Of a DNA stretch of 64,000 bases, positions 33,996 to 42,416 are shown in pieces (position 1 is the stretch's first letter; the number at the start of each line of letters is the position of its first letter). Below the pieces are notes generated by a model. That model saw nothing but the letters and a program-made list of their open reading frames with translations. It ran no database searches and had not been told where the DNA came from. The translations under genes were made by a program, and so were the position numbers. Origin of the DNA: Duganella sp. OV510 (GTDB lineage: Bacteria > Pseudomonadota > Gammaproteobacteria > Burkholderiales > Burkholderiaceae_D). The stretch spans positions 62,001 through 126,000 of the forward strand of contig NZ_FNEQ01000012.1 in assembly GCF_900100205.1 (NCBI RefSeq), read 5' to 3'.

Positions 33996-35329
33996 ATGTC
34001 GACGTTGGCGCTGCCTTCGGCGAGGCGGACGGTGAGGGTGGTTTGCGGCTTCAGCTCGGTTGGGGCGCGCAGGATGGCGCCTTGTTCGTTGGTGACGATG
34101 GCGTAGCCGCGCTCCAGCGTCCGCTGTGGATTCAGCAGTTCCAGCTGCGAGGACAGCGCGGCCAGTGCGTCGCGCTTGTGGTGCAGTTGGCGGGCGATGC
34201 TGGTCGTGGCGCGGTGTTGCAGGCTGGCCAGCACCGATTGCGCTGCGCTGACATCTGGCTTGCGTGCGCCCAGGCGGCCGCTCAGGCGATCCAGCTGATG
34301 ACGCGCCTGCGTCAGCGGCGCGCGGTTGGCGTGCGTCAGCGCGGTGGCGTGGGCGCGCAGCTTGTGGCGCTGCTGGTCGATCTGCGCCGTTGGATTCAGC
34401 AGGCGGCGCTGGTGGTTGTCCAGCGTTTGCTCGGCGTCGTTCAGCGCACGACGCATGGCGCGGCGCAGGTCGATGACGTCGGCGCGCAGCGAGCCGATCC
34501 AGTCGGCACGCGGCGTGGCCGCCAGTTCGGCCGCCGCTGTCGGCGTGGCGGCGCGCAGGTCGGCGGCGAAGTCGCAAATCGTGAAGTCGGTCTCGTGGCC
34601 GACGCCGGAAATCACCGGCATGCGGCAATTCGCCACCGCATACGCCACTTCCTCGTCATTGAACGACCACAGGTCTTCGATGCTGCCGCCGCCCCGGCAG
34701 ACGATCAGCACATCGCATTCGCCGCGCAGCGAGGCGGTGTCGATGGCGGCGGCGATCTTTTCGGCCGCCAATTGGCCCTGCACCGGTGTCGGGTAGAGAA
34801 TCACCTGTACGTGCGGCGCGCGGCGTTGCAGCGCGGTCAGCACGTCGCGCAGCGCCGCCGCCTGCGGGCTGGTGACGATGCCTATGGTGCGCGGAAACAT
34901 CGGCAGCGCGCGCTTGCGCTCCGGATGGAATAGCCCGGCCGCGTCCAGCTTTTCCTTCAGCCGCTGGAAGGCTTCGAACAGCGAGCCGACACCGGCGCGG
35001 CGGATCGCTTCCACATTGATCTGGTAATCGCCGCGCGCGCCATACAGCGTGACCAGCGCGCGCACCTCGACCTTGTCGCCTTCGCGCGGGACGAAGTTGG
35101 CGTATTGCGCGCGGCCGCGGAACATCACCGCCCGCACCTGGGCGCCATCATCCTTCAGCGTGAAGTACCAGTGGCCGGAGGCTGCCCGCGTGAAGTTGGA
35201 GATTTCGCCCGAGATCCATTGCAGCGGAAAGCTGCGCTCCAGCAGCCGCGCCACGGCCTGGTTGAGCGCACTGACGGTGATCACTGGCGCGGCGGCGGGG
35301 GCGGTGTCGGAATGGCTGTCGAAATTCAT
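33965..35329 (-). CDS. xseA: Exonuclease VII large subunit
   Basis: Encodes 454 residues. The N-terminal OB fold (ALNQAVARLLERSFPLQWIS) and the catalytic core are present (TIGIVTSPQAAALRDVLTAL, then VCRGGGSIEDLWSFNDEEVA and ISGVGHETDFTICDFAADLR), followed by long coiled-coil helices. With XseB it degrades single-stranded DNA to oligonucleotides. The last residues, about ISGVSSAKRT, are encoded inside the right arm of the palindromic repeat, so the natural tail was probably replaced when the repeat arrived. I chose the ATG at 35329; a GTG at 35356 is also in frame and neither has a clear ribosome site. xseB is not in the window. Confidence 0.92.
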   Translation of the reverse strand: MNFDSHSDTAPAAAPVITVSALNQAVARLLERSFPLQWISGEISNFTRAASGHWYFTLKDDGAQVRAVMFRGRAQYANFVPREGDKVEVRALVTLYGARGDYQINVEAIRRAGVGSLFEAFQRLKEKLDAAGLFHPERKRALPMFPRTIGIVTSPQAAALRDVLTALQRRAPHVQVILYPTPVQGQLAAEKIAAAIDTASLRGECDVLIVCRGGGSIEDLWSFNDEEVAYAVANCRMPVISGVGHETDFTICDFAADLRAATPTAAAELAATPRADWIGSLRADVIDLRRAMRRALNDAEQTLDNHQRRLLNPTAQIDQQRHKLRAHATALTHANRAPLTQARHQLDRLSGRLGARKPDVSAAQSVLASLQHRATTSIARQLHHKRDALAALSSQLELLNPQRTLERGYAIVTNEQGAILRAPTELKPQTTLTVRLAEGSANVDISGVSSAKRT

Positions 35330-35482
35330 CACATTTTTAAAAAGGAAACTATCCACACTATGTGTGTTTGGTCACACAGCGGTCATAACGCAGCTAATAC
35401 AGCAAGTATTATAGATAGGTCCCTGATTTTAAAGCGTAAACTTTTTTGCTGCATTTGCGTGCAGTGGGGAAAAATCCTTATG

Positions 35483-35547
35483 GATCAAGCACTTTGGCGT
35501 AAGCAAGGGTGGTTACGCACAAAGTTATCCACAAAAATTGTTCATTA
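35483..35547 (+). repeat. DnaA-box module 1
   Basis: The block GATCAAGCACTTTGG starts at 35483. TACGCACAA precedes the exact box TTATCCACA at 35525, 42 bp from the block start. The downstream arm ATTGTTC is a weak mirror of the upstream CACAA. Confidence 0.7.
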
Positions 35548-35620
35548 CCGTGAGCGATAGGTATTTCCTTTTGCATGTTTCGCATGCTCAAAATTTACGC
35601 AAGGAAATTATCCTCTTTAA

Positions 35621-35687
35621 AATCAGTCGCTTGAGCAGGATTCCGCCCATTGCGCACAATTTTATCCACAGAATTTGTGCAAAACTT
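35621..35687 (+). repeat. DnaA-box module 2
   Basis: AATCAGTCGCTTGAG starts at 35621 and the exact TTATCCACA is at 35662 (41 bp). The box is flanked by GCACAA and TTGTGC, the best inverted arms of the array. Confidence 0.8.
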
Positions 35688-35792
35688 GGTGCTTGTGTTG
35701 CTGGTTCAGCCATGCTCCGGGAGCCGTCAAGTTGGCAGAAGGCGCTGTTGAGCCGCTGCTTATTTTTTGCGCTGTGAAGCAAACATATTATA

Positions 35793-35859
35793 AATCAAGG
35801 ACTTGGTGAGGTGACTTCTGCCTTGCTAACAATCTTATCCACATAAAATGTGCAGAACT
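35793..35859 (+). repeat. DnaA-box module 3
   Basis: AATCAAGGACTTGG starts at 35793 and the exact TTATCCACA is at 35835 (42 bp). The downstream arm is AAAATGTGCAGAACT, shared in part with modules 2 and 5. Confidence 0.8.
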
Positions 35860-35994
35860 ACCGAGTTGTCTCGATAGTTCAAACCGATCCCTCGCATAGA
35901 TCTTCTGGACGGTGGATAAGTGCATCTTTCGGATGAAAAAGGGCTTTTGGAACCCATCTGCCGGTTTTTTACTCACGGAAAATAAACGCTTTAA

Positions 35995-36061
35995 AATCAA
36001 TGATGTAGTTTGATATGAAGCCGATTGCGCACAATCTTGTCCACAATAAGTGTGGGGAAGT
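35995..36061 (+). repeat. DnaA-box module 4
   Basis: AATCAATGATGTAG starts at 35995. TTGCGCACAATC precedes the one-mismatch box TTGTCCACA at 36037 (42 bp). The downstream arm AGTGTGG partly mirrors the upstream CGCACA. Confidence 0.75.
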
Positions 36062-36122
36062 TCACATTTGTAAGCCAGAGTTTTCCTGCTTTATTTTTAA
36101 GCTACACAACTATTTCTTTTCG

Positions 36123-36189
36123 AATCAAAGACTTAGCCATGAACGCAGACGTTTGCTCACATTATTGTCCACAGAAAATGTTGAGAACT
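36123..36189 (+). repeat. DnaA-box module 5
   Basis: AATCAAAGACTTAG starts at 36123 and the one-mismatch box TTGTCCACA is at 36165 (42 bp). It is followed by GAAAATGTTGAGAACT, which matches the module 3 tail closely. Confidence 0.75.
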
Positions 36190-36268
36190 CCACCAGACAC
36201 TTGCCGACATCGCCCCAACAAGATACATTGCGCCATTCAGTTGCAGATTTTTTCCACAGGAGTTCGTT

Positions 36269-36874
36269 TTGCTCGCCATCTTTCAAGCCGCCGGCTGGCC
36301 TATCTGGCTGTTGTTGATTGCTTCCATCGTTGCAACAGCGCTGATTATCGAACGCCTGATGTACCTCCGCCGCAGCAAGCTGATCCCGAAAAAGCTGCTG
36401 GACGAAGTGGTCCAGGTCTACCGCAACAAGCAGATCACGCCGGATGTCATCGACAAGCTGGAAAAAAGCTCGCCGCTGGGCATCGTGCTGTCGGCCGCAC
36501 TGCGCAACGTCGACGCGCCGCGCGAGGTGATGAAGGAGTCGATCGAGGAGGCCGGTAGCGGCGTGGCGCATACGCTGGAGCGCTTCCTGACCACGTTGGG
36601 CACCATTGCCACGCTGGCGCCGCTGATGGGCCTGTTCGGCACGGTGGTCGGCATGATCGAGATCTTTGGTTCGCAGAATGCTGCCGGCTCCAATCCGGCG
36701 CAGCTGGCGCACGGCATTTCGGTGGCGCTGTATAACACCGGTTTCGGCCTGGCGATCGCGATGCCGACGCTGGTGTTCTACCGCCACTTCCGCGCGCTGG
36801 TGGACAGCTTCATCATCGACATGGAGCAGCAGGCGGTGAAGTTTGTCGACATCGTCCACAGCAAGCGCAAGTAA
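36269..36874 (+). CDS. exbB: MotA/TolQ/ExbB proton-channel family protein
   Basis: Encodes 201 residues. Three membrane helices are visible: WPIWLLLIASIVATALIIE near the N-terminus, GTIATLAPLMGLFGTVVGM (the conserved TolQ/ExbB block) and SVALYNTGFGLAIAMPTLVF. With the ExbD-like partner encoded next, it uses the proton gradient to energise TonB or another envelope process. The start is a TTG at 36269, supported by AGGAG 7 nt upstream; no ATG or GTG fits. The adjacent lpxK gene is typical of betaproteobacterial exbBD-lpxK clusters. Confidence 0.9.
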   Translation: MLAIFQAAGWPIWLLLIASIVATALIIERLMYLRRSKLIPKKLLDEVVQVYRNKQITPDVIDKLEKSSPLGIVLSAALRNVDAPREVMKESIEEAGSGVAHTLERFLTTLGTIATLAPLMGLFGTVVGMIEIFGSQNAAGSNPAQLAHGISVALYNTGFGLAIAMPTLVFYRHFRALVDSFIIDMEQQAVKFVDIVHSKRK

Positions 36875-36886
36875 GGACGCCGCGCC

Positions 36887-37321
36887 ATGAACTTCCGCAA
36901 AGGCCAGCGCCGCGAGGACCCGGAGATCAACCTGATCCCGTTTATCGACGTGCTGCTGGTGATCCTGATTTTCCTGATGGTCAGCACCACCTACAGCAAG
37001 TTCACAGAGCTGCAGATTACGCTGCCGACCGCCGAGGCGCAGAAGGCCGAGGAAAAGCCATTCGAGCTGAACGTGACGGTGGATGCCAAGGGCAACTACA
37101 CCATCAACGGCGAGCCGGTGTCCTTCCGTGACGTCAACGGTTTCGCGCAGACCATGCGCGACGCGGCGACCAAGGCGGGCGACGCCGGCAAGTCGCCGGT
37201 GGTGATCGTCAATGCCGACCAGTTCGCCATGCACCAGATGGTGATCAATGTGATGGAAGCCGCGCGCATCGCCGGCTATGAAAAACTTACTTTCGCGGCG
37301 CAAACCGGTGGCGGCAAATAA
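36887..37321 (+). CDS. exbD: ExbD/TolR-family biopolymer transport protein
   Basis: Encodes 144 residues. One N-terminal membrane helix carries the channel aspartate (NLIPFIDVLLVILIFLMVST), then a periplasmic domain follows (TLPTAEAQKAEEKPFELNVT). It partners the ExbB-like protein encoded 12 bp upstream. Together they energise TonB-dependent receptors such as the two encoded in this window, or a related envelope system. Its 3' end overlaps the lpxK reading frame. Confidence 0.9.
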   Translation: MNFRKGQRREDPEINLIPFIDVLLVILIFLMVSTTYSKFTELQITLPTAEAQKAEEKPFELNVTVDAKGNYTINGEPVSFRDVNGFAQTMRDAATKAGDAGKSPVVIVNADQFAMHQMVINVMEAARIAGYEKLTFAAQTGGGK

Positions 37322-38408
37322 ATCGTCGGCGCTGGAATCCACGCTGACGCGTAACTGGCTGCGGCGTGGCCCGCTGGCGTGCGCCTTGTGGCCGCTGTCG
37401 CTGGTGTTTCGCCTGTTGAGCCGCTTGCGCGTGGCCTTGTTCCGTGCCGGTGTGCTGAAGTCGTCGCGGCTGCCGGTGCCGGTGGTGGTGGTGGGGAATA
37501 TTTATATCGGCGGTACCGGCAAGACGCCGCTGACCATCTGGCTGGTGCAGGCCTTGCAGGCGGCGGGCATGCGGCCGGGCGTGATCTCGCGCGGTTTCGG
37601 CAGCGCCGGGGAGGGCGCGCGTGAAGTGAGCGCCGCTTCCACGCCGGCGCAGGTGGGCGATGAGCCGCTGCTGATCAGGCAGCGCACCGGCGCGCCGGTG
37701 ATGGTGGGGCGCGACCGCGCCGCTACCGGCCGCGCGCTGCTGGCCGCGCATCCAGAGGTGGATATCCTGCTGACGGACGACGGCCTGCAGCACTACAAGC
37801 TGCAACGCGATGTGGAAATCATTCTGTTTGACGGCCGTGGCGCCGGCAATGGCTGGTTGCTGCCGGCCGGGCCGTTGCGCGAGCCGGTGTCGCGCCGGCG
37901 TGACTTCACCGTCATCAACACGCCGCAGCTGACCGAGGAACTGGCGCGCCGGGTTGGTGCGTCGATAGAGCCGCACCGCCAACCCGCTCAGACCGCTGTG
38001 GGCCGCATTGCGGGGGCGTGGCAGATGACGTTGGCTGGCGATATCGCCGAGCAGTTGCGCGACCGCACCCAGCGGCGCAGCCTGGCGGAGATTGCCGCGC
38101 AGCCGGGCTTGCGCATTGTTGCCGCCGCCGGCATCGGCAATCCGTCGCGTTTTTTTGGCATGCTGAAAGCCGCCGGCCTGCACGTCACCGAACTGCCTTT
38201 GCCCGATCATCACGACTTCCAGGACCGTCCATTTGCCACCCTGGATGCCGACCTGATCTTGATGACCGAGAAGGATGCAGTAAAATGTGCGCAAATTGAA
38301 GAACTCAGTGGCGATCCAAGACTATGGGTCGTCCCGGTAACAGCACGCATCGACCGCGCGCTGGCCGACCAAATTGTGGAGAAATGTCGTGGACGCTCGA
38401 TTGCTTGA
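37278..38408 (+). CDS. lpxK: Tetraacyldisaccharide 4'-kinase
   Basis: Encodes 376 residues. It phosphorylates the 4' position of the lipid A disaccharide precursor at the inner membrane. An N-terminal membrane-associated helix (LACALWPLSLVFRLLSRLRV) precedes the P-loop VGNIYIGGTGKTPLT. DDGLQHYKLQRDVEI and PLPDHHDF are family motifs. The ATG at 37278 would overlap exbD by 44 bp. A GTG at 37308 (MAANKSSALEST) is a strong alternative, since homologous sequence seems to start at SALES. The trm112 gene overlaps its end by 20 bp. Confidence 0.93.
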   Translation: MKNLLSRRKPVAANKSSALESTLTRNWLRRGPLACALWPLSLVFRLLSRLRVALFRAGVLKSSRLPVPVVVVGNIYIGGTGKTPLTIWLVQALQAAGMRPGVISRGFGSAGEGAREVSAASTPAQVGDEPLLIRQRTGAPVMVGRDRAATGRALLAAHPEVDILLTDDGLQHYKLQRDVEIILFDGRGAGNGWLLPAGPLREPVSRRRDFTVINTPQLTEELARRVGASIEPHRQPAQTAVGRIAGAWQMTLAGDIAEQLRDRTQRRSLAEIAAQPGLRIVAAAGIGNPSRFFGMLKAAGLHVTELPLPDHHDFQDRPFATLDADLILMTEKDAVKCAQIEELSGDPRLWVVPVTARIDRALADQIVEKCRGRSIA

Positions 38409-38565
38409 TATCCTGGTTTGCCCGGTCTGCAAAGGCCCTCTGGAGTACGATAAGAAAGCCCAGGAAATGATATGCAAAGGCGACCGCCTGGCTTATCCGA
38501 TCCGCGACGGCATCCCGATCATGTGGGCCGACGAAGCCCGCACCCTGCAGGACAAGGCTGAATAA
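38389..38565 (+). CDS. Trm112-family protein (YcaR-like)
   Basis: Encodes 58 residues. The N-terminal LLDILVCPVCKGPLEY has one CxxC pair and IRDGIPIMWADEAR is the hallmark tail of the family. The Trm112 fold stabilises partner methyltransferases in eukaryotes; the bacterial role is unsettled. The start is a GTG at 38389 with GGAG 7 nt upstream; a TTG at 38374 lies before that site. It is always found between lpxK and kdsB in this group. Confidence 0.9.
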   Translation: MDARLLDILVCPVCKGPLEYDKKAQEMICKGDRLAYPIRDGIPIMWADEARTLQDKAE

Positions 38566-38567
38566 AC

Positions 38568-39314
38568 GTGTCCTTCATCGTCATCATTCCGGCGCGCCTG
38601 GCCTCGACCCGGCTGCCGAACAAGCCGCTGGCCGACCTCGGCGGCAAGCCGATGGTGGTGCGCGTCGCCGAGCGCGCGCAGCAGTCTGGCGCGTCGCGCG
38701 TCATCGTCGCTACCGACCATGAGGATATCCGTGCCGCCTGCCAGCAGCACGGTGTGGAAGTGTGCATGACCCGTGCCGACCATCCGTCCGGCACCGACCG
38801 CATCGCCGAAGTGGCGCGCACACTGAACCTGGCGGATGACGCTGTCATCGTCAACCTGCAGGGCGACGAGCCGCTGATCGACACCGCGCTGCTACAGGCC
38901 GCCGCCGCCCGCATCGGCGCCGACGTGCCGATGGCCACCTGCGCCCATCCGCTGCACGATGTGGCCGACGCCTTCAACCCGAATGTGGTGAAGGTAGTGC
39001 TGGACAAGGCCGGCCGTGCGCTGTATTTCTCGCGCGCCACCATCCCGTGGCATCGCGACGCCTTTGCACAATCCAAAGACAGCCTGCCCGCAGGCTATGT
39101 ACCGCTGCGTCACATCGGGCTGTACGCCTACCGCAACGACTTCCTGCAGGCCTACCCGGCGCTGCAGGTGTCGCCGCTGGAATCCATCGAAGCGCTGGAG
39201 CAGTTGCGCGTGCTGTGGCATGGCTATCCGATTGCCGTGCATGTTACCGATTCTGCGCCGGCCGCCGGTGTGGACACGCCGGAGGATCTGGAGCGCGTGC
39301 GCCAGTTCTATTGA
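38568..39314 (+). CDS. kdsB: 3-deoxy-manno-octulosonate cytidylyltransferase
   Basis: Encodes 248 residues. It activates KDO with CTP to make CMP-KDO for lipopolysaccharide core synthesis, in the cytoplasm. The nucleotide-binding start is IIPARLASTRLPNKPLADL, with VNLQGDEPLI and RHIGLYAYRNDFL as further motifs. The start is GTG at 38568, 2 bp after the trm112 stop. It forms one operon with exbBD, lpxK and trm112. Confidence 0.95.
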   Translation: MSFIVIIPARLASTRLPNKPLADLGGKPMVVRVAERAQQSGASRVIVATDHEDIRAACQQHGVEVCMTRADHPSGTDRIAEVARTLNLADDAVIVNLQGDEPLIDTALLQAAAARIGADVPMATCAHPLHDVADAFNPNVVKVVLDKAGRALYFSRATIPWHRDAFAQSKDSLPAGYVPLRHIGLYAYRNDFLQAYPALQVSPLESIEALEQLRVLWHGYPIAVHVTDSAPAAGVDTPEDLERVRQFY

Positions 39315-39491
39315 TTTAGCGCAAATTCAAGTCAGGTAGAAGTCAGTTCGCACTGATATAACTAGCTTAACTGTGCGATATTCATACGCTCTATCGGCTT
39401 GAAATTGGCGTTCAAACTATGTTTTGTGGTAAGTTTCGTACGATCCGCTACTTACCAACCCATACCCATATCTGTTTTTTAGGAACTTTTC

Positions 39492-40148
39492 ATGCGTCTT
39501 ATTCTTTTAGGAGCACCAGGTGCCGGCAAGGGCACCCAGGCTAATTTCATCAAAGAAAAATATAACATCCCACAAATTTCGACTGGTGACATGCTCCGCG
39601 CCGCGATCAAGGCCGGCACTGAGTTGGGCCTGGCCGCGAAAAAAGTGATGGATGCGGGTGGTTTGGTATCGGATGACATCATCATCGGCCTGGTCAAGGA
39701 CCGCCTGACCCAGCCGGATTGCGCCCACGGCTACCTGTTTGACGGCTTTCCACGCACCATCGCCCAGGCTGACGCCATGAAGGACAGCGGCGTGGCGGTG
39801 GACTACGTGCTGGAAATCGCCGTGCCGGACGAGCAGATCATCGAGCGTATCGATGGCCGCCGCTGCCACCCGGCATCGGGCCGCGTCTACCACGTCAAAT
39901 TCAACCCGCCTAAGGTCGAAGGCAAGGACGATGTCACCGGCGAAGACCTGGTACAGCGTGACGACGACAAGGCGGACGTGGTGAAGAAGCGCCTGGACGT
40001 CTATCACAACCAAACCGAAGTACTGCTGGGCTACTACAACGACTGGGCACAGTCGGGCCAGGCAGGCGCGCCGAAATACCGCCGCATCGAAGGCGTCGGT
40101 CCGGTTGACGAGATTCGTGACGCAGCGTTTGCCGCGCTGTCGAAATAA
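39492..40148 (+). CDS. adk: Adenylate kinase
   Basis: Encodes 218 residues and interconverts ATP, ADP and AMP. The P-loop is LLGAPGAGKGTQANF, the AMP site is STGDMLRAAI, and LFDGFPRT follows. The lid is the long form without zinc cysteines (RRCHPASGRVYHVKFNPPK). It has its own upstream region (39315-39491, 177 bp), in which I saw no certain promoter, and a clear terminator downstream, so it is probably a single-gene unit. Confidence 0.97.
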   Translation: MRLILLGAPGAGKGTQANFIKEKYNIPQISTGDMLRAAIKAGTELGLAAKKVMDAGGLVSDDIIIGLVKDRLTQPDCAHGYLFDGFPRTIAQADAMKDSGVAVDYVLEIAVPDEQIIERIDGRRCHPASGRVYHVKFNPPKVEGKDDVTGEDLVQRDDDKADVVKKRLDVYHNQTEVLLGYYNDWAQSGQAGAPKYRRIEGVGPVDEIRDAAFAALSK

Positions 40149-40160
40149 GCGGTAAAGTAG

Positions 40161-40187
40161 AGCGGACCGATGGTCCGCTTTTTTTTC
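40161..40187 (+). terminator. Rho-independent terminator of adk
   Basis: AGCGGACC pairs with GGTCCGCT around a 3-nt loop and runs straight into eight T residues. It lies 12 bp after the adk stop. Confidence 0.93.
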
Positions 40188-40276
40188 GCCAGCGCCATCC
40201 CGATTTTTGAAGTTTTGCAGTTCGCACCTTGCAGTGTGGTTTGTAAGCTTGATCAACAAAAATAAAGGGGACACTC

Positions 40277-42400
40277 ATGGCAGGCAGCTTATGGTTGGCA
40301 GTTGCGTGCGGCGTCATCGCCGTGATTTATGGACTATGGTCGCGTAGCTGGATTTTGCGACAAGACGCGGGCAATCCGCGCATGCAGGAAATCGCGCTGG
40401 CGATTCAACAGGGCGCCGCAGCCTATCTGGCGCGCCAGTACCGCACCATCGGCATTGTCGGCGTGGTGCTTTTGATCCTCATTGCTGTACTGCTCGACGT
40501 GAGCACCGCCATCGGCTTCCTGATCGGCGCGGTGCTGTCGGGCGCGTGCGGCTTCATCGGCATGAACGTCTCGGTGCGCGCCAATGTGCGCACCGCGCAG
40601 GCGGCCGCCAAGGGCATGAACGAGGCGCTCGACGTGGCCTTCAAGGGCGGCGCCATCACCGGCATGCTGGTGGTCGGGCTGGGCCTGCTGGGCGTGGTGC
40701 TGTTCTACATGTTCCTGGTGGCGGGCGTCGGGCCCAACGTTGATCTGCACAAGGTGATCGAGCCGCTGATCGGACTGGCGTTTGGCGCCTCGCTGATCTC
40801 GATTTTTGCACGGCTCGGCGGTGGTATCTTCACCAAGGGAGCCGACGTTGGCGCCGACCTGGTCGGCAAGGTGGAGGCCGGCATACCGGAAGACGACCCG
40901 CGCAATCCGGCCGTGATTGCCGACAACGTCGGCGATAACGTCGGCGATTGTGCCGGCATGGCCGCCGATCTGTTTGAAACCTACGTGGTGACGCTGATCG
41001 CCACCATGCTGCTGGGGGCGCTGCTGATGGGCGCCAGTGGCAGCACGGCGGTGGTGTATCCGCTGCTGCTGGGGGCGGTGTCCATCATCGCCTCGATCAT
41101 CGGCTGCTCGATGGTCAAGGCCAAGCCGGGCAAGAAGATCATGTCGGCGCTGTACACCGGGCTGTGGTGGGCGGCCGGCCTGTCGCTGATCGGCTTTGTG
41201 GCGGTGACCTGGCAGTTGTGGCCGGATGAGGCCATGCGCATGCGCATGATCGGCTGCACCGTGGTCGGCATCGTGCTGACCGGGCTGATGGTCTACATCA
41301 CCGAGTATTACACCGGTACCGACTTTCATCCGGTCAAGCACATCGCCGAGGCATCGACCACCGGCCATGGCACCAACATCATTGCCGGCCTGGGCGTGTC
41401 GATGAAGGCCACTGCCTGGCCGGTGCTGGCGGTGTGCGCGGCGATTCTCGTCTCCTACCAGCTGGGCCAGCTGTACGGCGTGGCGATCGCCGCCACCTCG
41501 ATGCTGTCGATGGCCGGCATCGTGGTAGCGCTGGATGCTTACGGCCCGATCACCGACAACGCCGGCGGCATCGCTGAAATGTCGGGCATGCCGGATTCGG
41601 TGCGGGCGATTACCGACCCGCTGGATGCGGTGGGCAACACCACCAAGGCAGTCACCAAGGGCTATGCAATCGGCTCGGCCGGGCTGGCGGCGCTGGTGCT
41701 GTTTGCCGACTACACGCACGCGCTGGAATCGGCTGGCCGGGCGATTACGTTTGATCTGTCGAATCCGATGGTGATCGTTGGCCTGATCATCGGCGGACTG
41801 ATCCCCTATCTTTTCGGCGCGATGGCGATGGAGGCGGTGGGCCGTGCGGCCGGCGCAGTGGTGGTGGAGGTGCGCCGCCAGTTCCGCGACATCCCGGGCA
41901 TCATGGAGGGCACCGGCAAGCCGGAGTACGACAAGGCGGTCGACATGCTGACCGCGTCGGCGATCAGGGAAATGATCGTGCCGTCGTTACTGCCGGTGGT
42001 GGTGCCGATCGTGGTCGGCATGCTGCTGGGCGCGGCCGCGCTGGGCGGCATGCTGATGGGCACGATCGTCACCGGGCTGTTCGTGGCGATTTCGATGACC
42101 ACCGGCGGCGGCGCCTGGGACAACGCCAAGAAATACATCGAAGATGGCCACCACGGCGGCAAAGGTTCGGATGCGCACAAAGCGGCGGTCACGGGCGACA
42201 CCGTTGGCGATCCTTACAAGGATACGGCAGGGCCGGCGGTGAATCCGTTGATCAAGATCATCAATATCGTGGCGCTGTTGCTGGTGCCGCTGCTGCCGGC
42301 CTCGGGCTGGCTGGCGGTGTCGGTGCCGTTGCCGGCGCACCCGCCCGCCATTGTCGCACCGGCCGACGTGCCACCGCCACCGCCGTTACAGCAGCAGTAA
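40277..42400 (+). CDS. hppA: Membrane-bound proton-pumping inorganic pyrophosphatase
   Basis: Encodes 707 residues with about 16 membrane helices. It hydrolyses pyrophosphate to pump protons out. Substrate-site motifs are GGIFTKGADVGADLVGKVEA, DDPRNPAVIADNVGDNVGD and GGGAWDNAKKYIEDG. In GNTTKAVTKGYAIGSAGLAAL the residues equivalent to the potassium switch are Lys457 and Thr460, the K+-independent signature (A/G in K+-dependent enzymes). The last ~30 residues are Pro-rich (PLPAHPPAIVAPADVPPPPP), an extension I do not know from the family. AAAGGGG lies before the ATG. Confidence 0.95.
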   Translation: MAGSLWLAVACGVIAVIYGLWSRSWILRQDAGNPRMQEIALAIQQGAAAYLARQYRTIGIVGVVLLILIAVLLDVSTAIGFLIGAVLSGACGFIGMNVSVRANVRTAQAAAKGMNEALDVAFKGGAITGMLVVGLGLLGVVLFYMFLVAGVGPNVDLHKVIEPLIGLAFGASLISIFARLGGGIFTKGADVGADLVGKVEAGIPEDDPRNPAVIADNVGDNVGDCAGMAADLFETYVVTLIATMLLGALLMGASGSTAVVYPLLLGAVSIIASIIGCSMVKAKPGKKIMSALYTGLWWAAGLSLIGFVAVTWQLWPDEAMRMRMIGCTVVGIVLTGLMVYITEYYTGTDFHPVKHIAEASTTGHGTNIIAGLGVSMKATAWPVLAVCAAILVSYQLGQLYGVAIAATSMLSMAGIVVALDAYGPITDNAGGIAEMSGMPDSVRAITDPLDAVGNTTKAVTKGYAIGSAGLAALVLFADYTHALESAGRAITFDLSNPMVIVGLIIGGLIPYLFGAMAMEAVGRAAGAVVVEVRRQFRDIPGIMEGTGKPEYDKAVDMLTASAIREMIVPSLLPVVVPIVVGMLLGAAALGGMLMGTIVTGLFVAISMTTGGGAWDNAKKYIEDGHHGGKGSDAHKAAVTGDTVGDPYKDTAGPAVNPLIKIINIVALLLVPLLPASGWLAVSVPLPAHPPAIVAPADVPPPPPLQQQ

Positions 42401-42416
42401 CTAAATGTATCCATGG

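Larger units (their letters stand above)
35330..36268. other. A+T-rich non-coding locus with an array of DnaA-box modules
   Basis: About 0.94 kb separates divergent xseA and exbB. Hand counts on several 60-base lines give 30-45% G+C, far below the flanking genes. The DnaA consensus TTATCCACA occurs exactly three times (35525, 35662, 35835) and with one mismatch at 35349 (CTATCCACA), 36037 and 36165 (TTGTCCACA), 36250 (TTTTCCACA), and on the minus strand at 35911-35919. Five of these sit in a longer repeated module listed separately. Short open frames here have no ribosome sites and differ in phase, so the stretch is probably non-coding. datA, DARS or origin-like function is inference. Confidence 0.8.

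Noticed and set aside
35648..35690. A dif/Xer recombination site at DnaA-box module 2 because of TTGCGCACAAT
   Set aside because: The central region and right arm do not fit the 11-6-11 Xer layout, and the sequence is repeated several times nearby.
35588..36000. Two minus-strand open frames of 64 and 70 codons inside the xseA-exbB spacer that both contain LKRL
   Set aside because: The shared residues come from the repeated AATCA-block DNA in different contexts; no ribosome sites, and DnaA-type boxes explain the repeats better.
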